Origin: CAWUIO01 sp963922455
GTDB lineage: Bacteria > Bacteroidota > Bacteroidia > Cytophagales > Microscillaceae
Direction: 5' to 3'
Assembly: GCA_963922455.1 (NCBI GenBank)
Contig: CAWUIO010000024.1
Location: 1 to 63,436, forward strand
Length of the DNA stretch: 63,436 bases
Made by a program: the position numbers and the translations under genes
Notes under the pieces: model-generated
The model's input: only the letters and a program-made list of their open reading frames with translations
What the model was told of the DNA's origin: nothing
The model's database searches: none
Shown here: piece by piece, positions 1 through 7,692 of the stretch
Layout: each line of letters opens with the position of its first letter
How positions within the stretch are numbered: the stretch's first letter is position 1

Positions 1-11
1 TATCACAAAGT

Positions 12-318
12 TTAGATCTTAAATAAACGCCTCATCCCCCTAGGGTTAAGATTTCTCTCTGCGGTCGAAATGACAGATTTTTTTGGTCGTTTCTGCTCGA
101 GTTGAAAACCAAGCAAATGAGTCCCAGTTCCCGGCTCTCCTCTTGCTGGCTTAGAGAGATCTAAAGGCAGGAGTTCTCTCAGGGATTAGATCTTAAAAAA
201 GGGCCTCATCCCCCAGGATTAAGATTTCTCCCTGCGGTCGAAATGACAAATTTTTTTGGTCGTTTCTACCCGGATTGATGCCCAAGCGAATTAGTCCCGG
301 TTCTCGGCTCCCGGTTCC
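12..318. repeat. Imperfect direct duplication, period ~174 bp
   Basis: Two copies, 12-140 and 186-318, share the block TTAGATCTTAAA, CCTCATCCCCC, TTAAGATTTCTC, TGCGGTCGAAATGACA, TTTTTTTGGTCGTTTCT and a terminal CCGGCTC motif, with scattered substitutions. The second copy runs into the pyrimidine tract leading to element A. Origin is unknown; it looks like duplicated non-coding sequence rather than a gene. Confidence 0.7.
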
Positions 319-358
319 CAGCTCTCTTTTCTCTCCTCTCGGCTCTCGCTTCTTCTTC

Positions 359-485
359 AGCTTAGGGATCAAGCGGCCTGTCTGAGCCCGCAATGGCCTG
401 GTGGGGGGCAGGCGAGTAGCGCGAGCCCGACCGGCGCGGCACAAATTTCAAGGGGATAGCCAACAGTCTCGCGCCGGGAAGCCCC
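359..485 (+). repeat. Structured intergenic element, copy A
   Basis: 127 bp in the CTTAGGG-to-GCCCC direction. It shows the family frame: AGCTTAGGGAT, CGGCCTGT.TGAGCCCGC, GGCGAGTAGCG.GAGCCCGACC, then stem arms GGCGCG/CGCGCC around a ~31-nt centre and the end GAAGCCCC. The GGGGC end lies 11 nt past the stop codon of the aminotransferase gene, which reads into it. A CTTCTTCTTCAG companion tract precedes it. Confidence 0.85.
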
Positions 486-496
486 TGAAAATCATG

Positions 497-1663
497 TTAA
501 GACGTTTGATAAAGGAGTTCTTTTTTCTCCCGTAACCGCTCTGCGGCTGCATCCAGGGTTTGATAGTTTTTGGCAAAGCAAAAGCGGATGACTTGACGCT
601 CGCTACCCTGGGTGTAAAAGGATGAAACCGGAATGGTAGCCACGCCCACTTCCCGGGTGATGCGCTGGGCGTAGTCTAAATCATTTTCTGGAGACAAGTG
701 GGCAAAGGATGCCATCTGGAAGTAGGTGCCGTAACTGGGGATAAGCTCAAAGGGCGTATCGGCCATCAAATCCTGAAAATAGTCCCGGCGTTTTTGGAAA
801 AAGGCTCCCAGGTACTCGTAATTTTCGGGGTCTTGCAAGAAGTCGGCCAAGGCGTGTTGGGCAGGCGTAAAGGTGGCAAAGGTATTAAACTGGTGGATCT
901 TGCGGATCTCGTGCATAATGGGGGCCGGGGCTAGGGCATAGCCGATCTTCCACCCTGTGATGTGAAAGGTCTTGCCAAAAGAAAAAACAGCTACCCCACG
1001 CTCCCGAAGTCCGGGGTACTGCCAGAGGCTGCGCGGCCGGGCCCCCTCAAAGAAAATATGCTCGTAGACTTCATCGCTCAGCACCCAAAGATCGTGCTGC
1101 TGGGCTATTTTTTCCAAGCGAAGCCAGTCTTCTTCCCGAAAACAACTCCCGCTGGGGTTATGGGGGGAATTAACGATAATCATCTGGGTTTGGGGAGTGA
1201 GCTTGGCTTGGACTAAGTCCCAGTCGGGCAGGTATGTGGGGTGGGAGAGGGGGACGGGGACGGGGACTCCCCCAAAGAGCTCGATAACCGGGCCGTACAA
1301 ATCATAGGCCGGTTCCAAAATAATGACTTCATCTCCCGGATGTATCAAAGCCGCCACCCCACAAAACAAGGCCTCACTGGCCCCGGAGAATACATTAATT
1401 TCCTCCTCCGGGTCCACTGGGGTGTGGTAGCTCCGCTCCACTTTTTGGGCAATGGCCTGGCGGAGTTTGGGGATACCGCTCATCGGGGAGTATTGGTTAA
1501 AACCGTTCCGCATGTAGTACTGAATCCGCTCGAGCAGTCCTTCGGGACAGTCAAAATCGGGAAAGCCTTGGGAGAGGTTGATGGCCTGGCATTCTTGGGC
1601 CAGCCGGGACATAACCGTAAAGATAGTCGTGCCCACCCGGGGCAATTTAGATTGGATAGGCAT
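497..1663 (-). CDS. PLP-dependent aminotransferase, methionine aminotransferase (YbdL) type
   Basis: A 388-residue class I/II (fold type I) aminotransferase. Visible family motifs are NSPHNPSG, SDEVYEH and SFGKTFHITGWK, where the Lys near residue 231 should form the Schiff base with pyridoxal phosphate. The early block AINLSQGFPDF is typical of the YbdL/kynurenine aminotransferase branch, which transaminates methionine and related amino acids with 2-oxo acids in the cytoplasm. The exact substrate cannot be read from sequence. It starts at an ATG and is the last gene of a minus-strand run (hemerythrin, ruvX, def, this gene) with gaps of 10-42 nt, so co-transcription is likely. Element A lies directly behind its stop. 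Confidence 0.88.
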   Translation of the reverse strand: MPIQSKLPRVGTTIFTVMSRLAQECQAINLSQGFPDFDCPEGLLERIQYYMRNGFNQYSPMSGIPKLRQAIAQKVERSYHTPVDPEEEINVFSGASEALFCGVAALIHPGDEVIILEPAYDLYGPVIELFGGVPVPVPLSHPTYLPDWDLVQAKLTPQTQMIIVNSPHNPSGSCFREEDWLRLEKIAQQHDLWVLSDEVYEHIFFEGARPRSLWQYPGLRERGVAVFSFGKTFHITGWKIGYALAPAPIMHEIRKIHQFNTFATFTPAQHALADFLQDPENYEYLGAFFQKRRDYFQDLMADTPFELIPSYGTYFQMASFAHLSPENDLDYAQRITREVGVATIPVSSFYTQGSERQVIRFCFAKNYQTLDAAAERLREKKELLYQTS

Positions 1664-1693
1664 AGCTTGGGAAAATTTTGCTTGCTTTTGGAT

Positions 1694-2251
1694 TTATTTG
1701 CGAATGGGAAAACGCATTTTGTATTGCACTTTTACTTTCCCCCGGCTGATGTTATGGAGTTTAGAGCGCAAGAGGCGCTTCTTAAAGGCAGAAAGGTAGT
1801 CGGTAAACAAGATGCCTTGGATATGGTCGTACTCGTGTTGGATGACCCGGGCGTTCATACCGGTAAACTCTTCCTCGTACTCCTCCCAGTTTTCATCAAA
1901 GTACTTGATTATCAAGCGTTCTTGTCTTTGGACATCTTCCCGAATGTCGGGAATGCTGAGGCATCCTTCTTCGTAGGGCCACTTTTCTCCACTTTCCTCG
2001 AGGATTTGCGGGTTGATAAAGGCTTGTTTTACTCCCGGTTCTTCATCATCCATTTTGTCGGAGTCGATGACAAAAATGCGAAGGTCCAGGCCAATTTGAG
2101 GAGCGGCCAAACCTACGCCACTGGCGTGGTACATGGTCTCAAACATATCCTCGATCAATTTTTTTAGGTCTATCGAGGAGTCTTCGGGATCTAGGTCCCG
2201 GGCTGGAGTTTTCAGGACGGGATCTCCGTAGGCAACAATAGGATATATCAT
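1694..2251 (-). CDS. def: Peptide deformylase
   Basis: Removes the formyl group from the N-terminal methionine of nascent proteins at the ribosome exit. The 185-residue protein carries all three family motifs: GVGLAAPQIG (about 45-54), EEGCLSIP, whose Cys is a metal ligand, and QHEYDHIQG with the HExxH-type metal site. I chose the ATG at 2251 (MIYPIVAYGDP) over an upstream in-frame TTG at 2257, because the former gives the usual N-terminus. It lies 10 nt behind ruvX and 30 nt ahead of the aminotransferase gene, in one transcription unit. Confidence 0.97.
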   Translation of the reverse strand: MIYPIVAYGDPVLKTPARDLDPEDSSIDLKKLIEDMFETMYHASGVGLAAPQIGLDLRIFVIDSDKMDDEEPGVKQAFINPQILEESGEKWPYEEGCLSIPDIREDVQRQERLIIKYFDENWEEYEEEFTGMNARVIQHEYDHIQGILFTDYLSAFKKRLLRSKLHNISRGKVKVQYKMRFPIRK

Positions 2252-2261
2252 ACTCAAATGT

Positions 2262-2693
2262 TTATACCGGGGAGTTGCCTCCGGCTTTACTTTCTAAATA
2301 GGATTGCAGAATCACCACTGCGCTGACTTTATCAATATTGGCTTTGTTCTGGCGATATTTTTTCTTGGTGCCTCCCCGGATCATGGCATCTAGCGCAATT
2401 TTACTGCTAAAACGCTCATCGTGGAGGTGTAAGCGAATGTCGGGGAAGGTTTTCTGTAGGGTTTCGGCAAATTTTCGTACTGGCTCGGTAGCATCGGTAT
2501 CTGAGCCGTCCAATTGGGTAGGGAAACCCAGCACAAAAGTCTCTACTTCTTCTGCTTGACAATACTTTTTGAGATAGTCTAGCAGTTCATGCCTAGGGAC
2601 GGTCTCCAGGGCCGTGGCTATGATTTGCATGGGGTCGGTCACTGCCAGCCCCACCCGCTTTAAGCCATAATCAATTGCCAGTATCCTTGCCAT
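2262..2693 (-). CDS. ruvX: RuvX/YqgF, putative pre-16S rRNA nuclease / Holliday junction resolvase
   Basis: A 143-residue RNase H-fold protein of the YqgF family, implicated in 16S rRNA 5' processing and proposed as a Holliday junction resolvase. Seen motifs are LAIDYGLKRVGLA at the N-terminus (first acidic residue), LGFPTQLDGS, HLHDERFSS (second acidic site), and DKVSAVVILQSYLE at the C-terminus (third acidic site). Length matches the family. The start is an ATG. It sits 11 nt after the hemerythrin-domain gene and 10 nt before def, a compact housekeeping operon. Confidence 0.95.
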   Translation of the reverse strand: MARILAIDYGLKRVGLAVTDPMQIIATALETVPRHELLDYLKKYCQAEEVETFVLGFPTQLDGSDTDATEPVRKFAETLQKTFPDIRLHLHDERFSSKIALDAMIRGGTKKKYRQNKANIDKVSAVVILQSYLESKAGGNSPV

Positions 2694-2704
2694 ATCCTAT
2701 TTGC

Positions 2705-3451
2705 TTAATTAAAACGGACTTTTTCCCGGATCATACCTTTTATTTCTTCTTCCAGGGCCAAAGCCTTAAAAAATAAGATATTATCTTCAATCTTGGCGTG
2801 TTGACACAGATCATGTTCTAAGCTTTGGAGCTCTGCGTAAAGTACGCGCTGGTGCAAGCTGGCCCGGGGATCTAGGGTATAATTTTGGGTGATCTCCCGT
2901 ATCCCGCGCATTTCGTCATCGTGGGTGTGGTGGTCCAGGGCAAAAAAACGAATGGACTTATCTTCCATGGCCTGGTACAATTGAGAAATATTATATTTCC
3001 CTTGCTGGGCCTGGTGTAAGAGGTTGATATAGGAAAACAAACGATCTTCTTCCTCGTGGATATGCCCGATAAAATCTTCAACAAATAAGGGAAATAAGAT
3101 TTGCAGGTCTTGCACCAAGCCGGGATTACCAATCAACTGGGGGTCTAAATTCTCAATGAGATGCGCCATATAAGGGAGCTGCTCGTGGATAAACACAAAG
3201 TGATTGTGTTTAAGGTATTGCAAGACCAGTTCAATGGGGTATTTTTCTAAATGTTCTTCTTGAATGGCATCCCGACCATAAGCTTCCATCTCTTTGATGA
3301 GCTGGAGAGGTTTAAGGCCTTTTTGCAGGCATACTTCTTTGAGAGTAAGCTCTTCATAATTAAAGAAAGAGATCCCAAAATTGTGTAAAACCCTCCCGTA
3401 AGACGGCTTCTGATTTAATATCTCGGCTATTTTTTGTTCCAGTATTGCCAT
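2705..3451 (-). CDS. Hemerythrin-domain protein related to RIC/ScdA/YtfE iron-sulfur repair proteins
   Basis: 248 residues. The C-terminal hemerythrin-like four-helix bundle has the di-iron ligand pattern of RIC proteins: HFVFIHEQLPY, GHIHEEEDRLF, DHHTHDDEM and HAKIEDNILFFKA. RIC proteins help restore Fe-S clusters damaged by nitric oxide or oxidants. The N-terminal part aligns by pattern to the ScdA_N domain (GISFFNYEELTLKEVC), but the usual Cys-Cys-Gly is replaced by FNY, so that domain's redox site looks absent. It is first in the operon with ruvX, def and the aminotransferase. The function is inferred from the bundle only. Confidence 0.8.
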   Translation of the reverse strand: MAILEQKIAEILNQKPSYGRVLHNFGISFFNYEELTLKEVCLQKGLKPLQLIKEMEAYGRDAIQEEHLEKYPIELVLQYLKHNHFVFIHEQLPYMAHLIENLDPQLIGNPGLVQDLQILFPLFVEDFIGHIHEEEDRLFSYINLLHQAQQGKYNISQLYQAMEDKSIRFFALDHHTHDDEMRGIREITQNYTLDPRASLHQRVLYAELQSLEHDLCQHAKIEDNILFFKALALEEEIKGMIREKVRFN

Positions 3452-3579
3452 AGAAGCAAACTTCTTTTTACTGAGTGTCTAATAAAGCAAATATACTTAT
3501 TATCTGAAAAAATGCAGATCTCAAGTCGACTTTTCAAGGGAAGCTAGGAGAGATGCACGTCGATATTGGCAATTATCTC

Positions 3580-3587
3580 TATATTTG
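3580..3587 (+). promoter_or_regulatory. Putative Bacteroidota -7 promoter box of prfB
   Basis: TATATTTG matches the Bacteroidota -7 consensus TAnnTTTG exactly, 35 nt before the prfB ATG. A -33 TTTG is not clear (only TTGG near 3566). The hemerythrin operon starts divergently at 3451. Confidence 0.45.
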
Positions 3588-3621
3588 TCTACTTTTTATT
3601 TCAATTACTCATATTAAAGCT

Positions 3622-4699
3622 ATGAACACAGATCTTGTGAAAGACTTGAAAGCCCGCGTCTCGGCTTTGAGGAGGTATCTTTGACTACGATCAGAAGTTA
3701 GAACAAATTGGGGAGCTGGAAAAAGTAACCCTACAAGCTGATTTTTGGAATGAGCCCAAGCAGGCCGAAAAGCACCTGAAACAAATTAAAAGCCTCAAAA
3801 TCTGGACCGACAGCTACAACTTTGTGCACGGCTTGGAAGAAGATTTTGACACCATGCAGGAGTTTCACGCAGAGGGGGAGATTGGCGAGGAAGAACTCCA
3901 AAGCTCTTTTGATAAACTTACCCAAGCCTTAGAAGAGCTGGAGTTTAAGAAGATGCTGAGTGAGGAAGAAGATGCCTTAAATGCCATCATAGAGATCAAC
4001 CCAGGAGCAGGGGGGACAGAGAGTAATGACTGGGCCGAAATGCTTTTCCGGATGTACATCCTCTGGGGAGAAAAAAACAAGTACAAAGTACGGGAAATTA
4101 ATAACCAGCCGGGAGAAGTGGCCGGTATCAAATCGGGAACCCTGGAAATTGAAGGGGATTTTGCCTACGGAAGACTCAAATCAGAAATTGGTGTCCATCG
4201 TCTGGTGCGCCTCTCTCCCTTTGACTCAGGAGGGCGTCGGCATACTTCCTTTGCTTCGGTATTTGTGTATCCGGTCGTAGACGATACCATCGAGATTGAT
4301 ATCAATCCCAGCGATATCGAGTGGGATACCTTCCGGGCTGGTGGGGCCGGTGGGCAAAATGTAAACAAAGTAGAAACAGCCGTACGCTTAAAACACAAAC
4401 CCTCAGGCATCATTGTGGAGTGCCAGCAAGAACGTTCCCAATTGCAAAACAAGGATAAGGCGATGAAGATGTTAAAATCGCGCCTCTATCAAGTCGAAAT
4501 TGAAAAACGTAATGAGGCCCGCGATAAGATTGAAGGCTCGAAAAAACGCATCGATTTTGGCTCGCAAATTCGTAGTTACGTGCTGCATCCCTACAAAATG
4601 ATCAAAGACCTGCGTACTAGCCACGAGCGTTCGGATGTACAAAATGTCTTGGATGGGGACCTCAATGATTACATTAAAGCCTATTTAATGTCACAATAA
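3622..4699 (+). CDS. prfB: Peptide chain release factor 2, programmed +1 frameshift
   Basis: Recognises UGA/UAA in the ribosomal A site and triggers peptide release. The gene is read in two frames. The ATG at 3622 gives 20 codons ending RRYL, then an in-frame TGA at 3682-3684; reading resumes +1 at GAC (3683) and continues DYDQKLEQ to 4699, 358 residues in total. The slip site CTT TGA C and the SD-like AGGAGG just before it match the well-studied bacterial prfB autoregulatory frameshift. Other landmarks are the stop-recognition tripeptide SPF (198-200) and the catalytic GGQ (243-245) in GGAGGQNVNKVE. This is autoregulation by UGA readthrough competition, not a broken gene. Confidence 0.97.
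3670..3684 (+). promoter_or_regulatory. prfB recoding site: internal SD plus CTTTGAC slip
   Basis: AGGAGG at 3670-3675, TAT, then CTT TGA C. The layout is the same as the classical RF2 autoregulation signal. Low RF2 leaves UGA unread, the ribosome slips +1 and more RF2 is made. The AGGAGG is notable because gene starts in this window mostly lack such a sequence. Confidence 0.9.
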
Positions 4700-4832
4700 G
4701 CTGATTTTCTGAGGAATCTGGAATCAAAACGGGGGGGGATTGCGTTACTTATATTTAAGCCAGTAATGTATAGGGGCTCGGAAGGGCTTCCCGAGACACC
4801 AGATTTTTAGAATTTAAAATGGGGCTTGAGTC

Positions 4833-5522
4833 ATGGTAGCAAGATACTATATATGGATTTTTTTAAGCATTTCTTTTGGAGCATTGGGCGCCTGCGATGG
4901 TATTAAGGATGAAATATACCTACAGTCCCAAAAGAAAATCCAGGAAATCAGCGAAAAATTAAACTACCGGGCCAATCGTTTGGAAAACACGGTCCAAGTA
5001 CAGATGAGCAAGGTAGATAGTATATTAGAGCACTCACAAGAGCACCTGAGAGAGCTTCCTCGGAGGTGGAAATCGGCCCAGGGCAAGATTTTGTTTGAGT
5101 TTAAAGGCATCCAAAGGGAGCTTAAACTCATTAAAAGTGAGACCGATTCTTACTTCAAACGCTTAGACATTGTTAATTCACATATCGAAGATTCTACCCT
5201 CCGTCTTTTAGAAAATCAGCAAAATCAATTACACAAGCAAAAATGGTCGGCCTTGGTGAGCGATTTGGAAAGTACGGTAAACGAAATTGATTCTATTCTC
5301 GAGCTGGGGCAAGATTATTACCAAGTCTTGGTGGGTAGCGGCCTACGCCAAAGCAAACGGACCGCTGTTCAGACCCATCAGGCCCTTTGGGACAATTTCA
5401 GGATTGGCATTGCCGACCTCCACCGCGACGTGGACTTGATGTTAGACTTGATCGCTACGACGCATCAAAACCCCGAGGAAATCTCCCAAGAAGATATCAA
5501 TACCACCAATCCCACGAAATAA
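4833..5522 (+). CDS. Coiled-coil lipoprotein, function unknown
   Basis: 229 residues. The N-terminus (MVARYYIWIFLSISFGALGAC) is a lipoprotein signal peptide with lipobox LGAC; the lipidated Cys would be residue 20. The rest is charged and helical, with heptad-like stretches (about 28-130 and 140-190) and no recognised domain, so it is probably an elongated periplasmic or outer-membrane-attached protein. It stands alone 130 nt after prfB. Element B begins on the base after its stop codon. Confidence 0.7.
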   Translation: MVARYYIWIFLSISFGALGACDGIKDEIYLQSQKKIQEISEKLNYRANRLENTVQVQMSKVDSILEHSQEHLRELPRRWKSAQGKILFEFKGIQRELKLIKSETDSYFKRLDIVNSHIEDSTLRLLENQQNQLHKQKWSALVSDLESTVNEIDSILELGQDYYQVLVGSGLRQSKRTAVQTHQALWDNFRIGIADLHRDVDLMLDLIATTHQNPEEISQEDINTTNPTK

Positions 5523-5651
5523 GGGGCTTCCCCGCGGTTTTGCCTGGGGTATCCCGATGCTAGTTCCTGGCCGCGGGTCGGGCTCTCGCTACTCGCTGCC
5601 TTTCCCCGCCAGGCCCAAACGAGCTCAAACAGGCCGCTCCATCCCTAAGCC
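5523..5651 (-). repeat. Structured intergenic element, copy B
   Basis: 129 bp in GGGGCTT-to-CTAAGCC direction. Stem arms CCCGCGG/CCGCGGG enclose a 33-nt centre, then GTCGGGCTCTCGCTACTCGC and GAGCTCAAACAGGCCGCTCC. Its first base directly follows the TAA of the lipoprotein gene (gap 0). The centre shares TTTTGC and GCTAGTTCCT with copy M, suggesting a common subfamily. Confidence 0.88.
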
Positions 5652-5723
5652 AAAAAACGTTTTTATATTGCCCGGGGCTGCCGTCAGACAGCCTATGTTT
5701 TCCATAAAATGGGCAAGCTCCTG

Positions 5724-6635
5724 CTACATCTGCCAAAAAGCTAGGATTTCCATGGTCCAGGCAATCCCAATATGGATCAGCATGCCTCCCAGTACACTTT
5801 GGGTGCGTAAGGAAATTACCCCCAAAATATACCCCCCGAAAATAGAGCCCAAGGCCTCGGCGGGGGGCTTAAAAAAATGAATATATAAGTAAAGCGAGAC
5901 CATCGGGAAGACTGCCTTATCTCCTACAAAACGAGAAAGCTCCATCACGATAAACCCTCGAAAAAATACCTCCAAGGCCACAAACTGAAACGCGTAACTC
6001 AGTTCATAAAGGCCCACACTGGCCCACACGGGCCAAGCCGTATATATCTCAAAACTACCCGGACGATACCGGGGATAGGCTTGCAAAAAACTATCTTGAA
6101 AGGAAGCCCAGATCAGTAATGGCATCATGGCCAATAAGAGCAAAATATAAACCCGCGCGTGAAAACCCCGCGTACTTAAACCATAAAAGGAGTTGGCCGC
6201 AGGATGGGGGTAAAAAAAACGGAAAATAAGCGGTATGCTCAAATAGAAAAATGAGGTGTGCAGGTTAAAGGCCAGGGCACGATTAAACTTGTAGATCTGC
6301 CAGGGTAATGTATCTAAGTACATTTTATAAAACAAGCCATACTGATTGACCCAACAGACAAATACGATACACAATACTAAAACCCAAAACCTAGGGGATC
6401 GCCAAGCATCCCGATTTTCCTTGTTTGGGTGCCATAAGAGCAGCGGGATAAACAAAGCTATCCCAAACATGAGCCCTCCCTTCCAGAAAGCGGCTAGGCC
6501 CACAAACTGGGGCTTCCAGCCCAGGCCAAAGCGGATGAAGTAGCTCAAGGCCAAAAAAAGGATAAAGGGGACAAAAGCGCGATGTCGGGCCGCGCTCAAA
6601 AGATGGGACTTGATTTGCTCTAGGGTTTGTCTCAA
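5724..6635 (-). CDS. CPBP-family (Abi/CAAX-protease-like) integral membrane protein
   Basis: 303 residues with about eight hydrophobic segments. The C-terminal half carries the CPBP pattern in reduced form: ALEVFFRGF (the E-x3-R motif with only one Glu of the usual pair), LYLYIHFFKPP and GGMLIHIGIAW, which supply the His residues of the membrane-embedded protease site. Members process prenylated or other membrane peptides or act as accessory factors; the substrate here is unknown. The start is a TTG, as no upstream in-frame ATG exists before a stop, so the N-terminus is uncertain. It is convergent with the lipoprotein gene and divergent from the PD-(D/E)XK-like gene. Confidence 0.72.
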   Translation of the reverse strand: MRQTLEQIKSHLLSAARHRAFVPFILFLALSYFIRFGLGWKPQFVGLAAFWKGGLMFGIALFIPLLLWHPNKENRDAWRSPRFWVLVLCIVFVCWVNQYGLFYKMYLDTLPWQIYKFNRALAFNLHTSFFYLSIPLIFRFFYPHPAANSFYGLSTRGFHARVYILLLLAMMPLLIWASFQDSFLQAYPRYRPGSFEIYTAWPVWASVGLYELSYAFQFVALEVFFRGFIVMELSRFVGDKAVFPMVSLYLYIHFFKPPAEALGSIFGGYILGVISLRTQSVLGGMLIHIGIAWTMEILAFWQM

Positions 6636-6713
6636 TGCTATGGGCTTTGTATATTGCTAATCCAATTTTGGCAAGGTGTTCTTTTTTGCCAATGAGGGCC
6701 CAATTTACTCAAA

Positions 6714-7259
6714 ATGACCCATTTTCTGTACGCAAATTTGATGTATTTGGCAGCTTTGCTGCTTAGTGCCTGGTTTAGCTATCGCTTAAAAGCCTATTGG
6801 GAAGAAAACCGTCGGGTCCTCACATCCCGTAATGTAATCCGGGTACTCCGAAAATCTTTTAAGCAAAAGGGCTTCTCAGAAGAAGAGAGTGAGTCGGAAG
6901 TAGAACAAAAAATAGCCACCTGCTTGAGCGGACATTTTGATGCCGTACAAAGCCAAGCCCCTCTGGGAGGGAGGGCTCAAGCAAGAGAGCGTATCGACCT
7001 AGATCTAGGCCCCGGAAAAGTAGGCATAGAGATAAAATTGGCCCGTTTTTTACGTAAGAGCAATGAACGAAACCGCCTGATAGGCCAAGTAGAACTTTAT
7101 CTGAACCGAAAATACCGCCCCGAAAACCTCATCGTCTTGATTGTAGGCCCTGCCCCCCTGCACCAAGACCCGGCCCTCTACGAGCTCCGGGATATCCTCC
7201 TCAAAAAGCGGGTCCGGTATGTCTATTGGCCCACCTTGCCCGCTTTGGAAGAAGCGTAG
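6714..7259 (+). CDS. Membrane-anchored protein with PD-(D/E)XK nuclease-like domain
   Basis: 181 residues. One N-terminal membrane helix (about 5-23) is followed by a basic linker and a cytoplasmic domain. The domain shows the order D95 (ERIDLDLG), E106-I-K108 (VGIEIKLAR) and Q125 (GQVELYL), the D-ExK-Q signature of PD-(D/E)XK nuclease folds, followed by a predicted strand LIVLIVG. The signature is short, so the fold call is an inference. No partner methyltransferase or helicase is adjacent; it lies divergent from the CPBP-like gene. Role unknown: possibly a membrane-linked nuclease, or a degenerate fold used for binding. Confidence 0.55.
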   Translation: MTHFLYANLMYLAALLLSAWFSYRLKAYWEENRRVLTSRNVIRVLRKSFKQKGFSEEESESEVEQKIATCLSGHFDAVQSQAPLGGRAQARERIDLDLGPGKVGIEIKLARFLRKSNERNRLIGQVELYLNRKYRPENLIVLIVGPAPLHQDPALYELRDILLKKRVRYVYWPTLPALEEA

Positions 7260-7692
7260 TGGGCATGGCTGCTTCCTGTGATTTTAAAAAACCACGACAA
7301 ATTCCTAGGGCGAGCCTCCCCAAATTTTCTCTATTCTTGCATACCTAGGTTCCCGGCCCTCAATTCTCTATTTTCTCTCCACGCAAACATCCCGGCTCTA
7401 AAATCAGCTTAGGGATGGAGCGCATGTTTGAGCCCGCCGCTGGCTGTGGGTAGGCCGGCGAGTAGCGAGAGCCCGACCGGCGCGGGTACCTAAGATCATC
7501 CGGGCCCAGCTTGACTTACGCCGGGAAGCCCCAAAAGCGATTTCCATGGAATGGCATAATTAACTCTTAAAAAAATAAGCCAGGGACGCAAAGGCCAGAT
7601 TTTTCAACTTTCTCATTTACAATTATTCGATAAACTTGTGTATTTCTAAGAATAACTTAATTTGCTAACTACAATTAATCCATATACACATC
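7260..7692. other. Gene-free stretch before the tricorn gene
   Basis: 433 nt with element C (7406-7532), preceded by a pyrimidine-rich tract of the same kind seen before copies A and H (around 7345-7405). The last 150 nt are AT-rich and should hold the promoter of the tricorn gene. A near-match TAATTTG lies near 7660, but no perfect TAnnTTTG was found. Confidence 0.6.
7406..7532 (+). repeat. Structured intergenic element, copy C
   Basis: 127 bp. AGCTTAGGGATGGAGCG.., GAGCCCGCCGCTGG, GGCCGGCGAGTAGCGAGAGCCCGACC and the end GAAGCCCC are present. The stem arms are weaker than in other copies (CCGGCG/CGCCGG). It lies between two co-oriented genes, 147 nt after one and 160 nt before the next, so it is not stop-codon-proximal. 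Confidence 0.85.

Larger units (their letters stand above)
1..496. other. Gene-free stretch with a duplicated block and a structured element
   Basis: No credible gene is present. The stretch holds two imperfect direct copies of a ~130 bp block (12-140 and 186-318), a pyrimidine-rich tract (about 318-358), and element copy A (359-485). The only open frame here, on the minus strand, is translated from the repeats and resembles no protein. The aminotransferase gene ends at 497 and reads into this stretch. Confidence 0.7.

Noticed and set aside
193..444. Open frames inside element copies (peptides with AQTGRSIPK-like text)
   Set aside because: The same peptide text arises wherever an element is translated in one frame; there is no start context and no homology. 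They are translation shadows.
1241..2167. 308-codon plus-strand frame
   Set aside because: It lies antisense to def and the aminotransferase, both with full catalytic motifs; the frame has no recognisable domain.
3622..4699. prfB as a pseudogene or sequencing error
   Set aside because: The TGA lies in the conserved CTTTGAC recoding site with an SD-like stimulator. It is a programmed frameshift.
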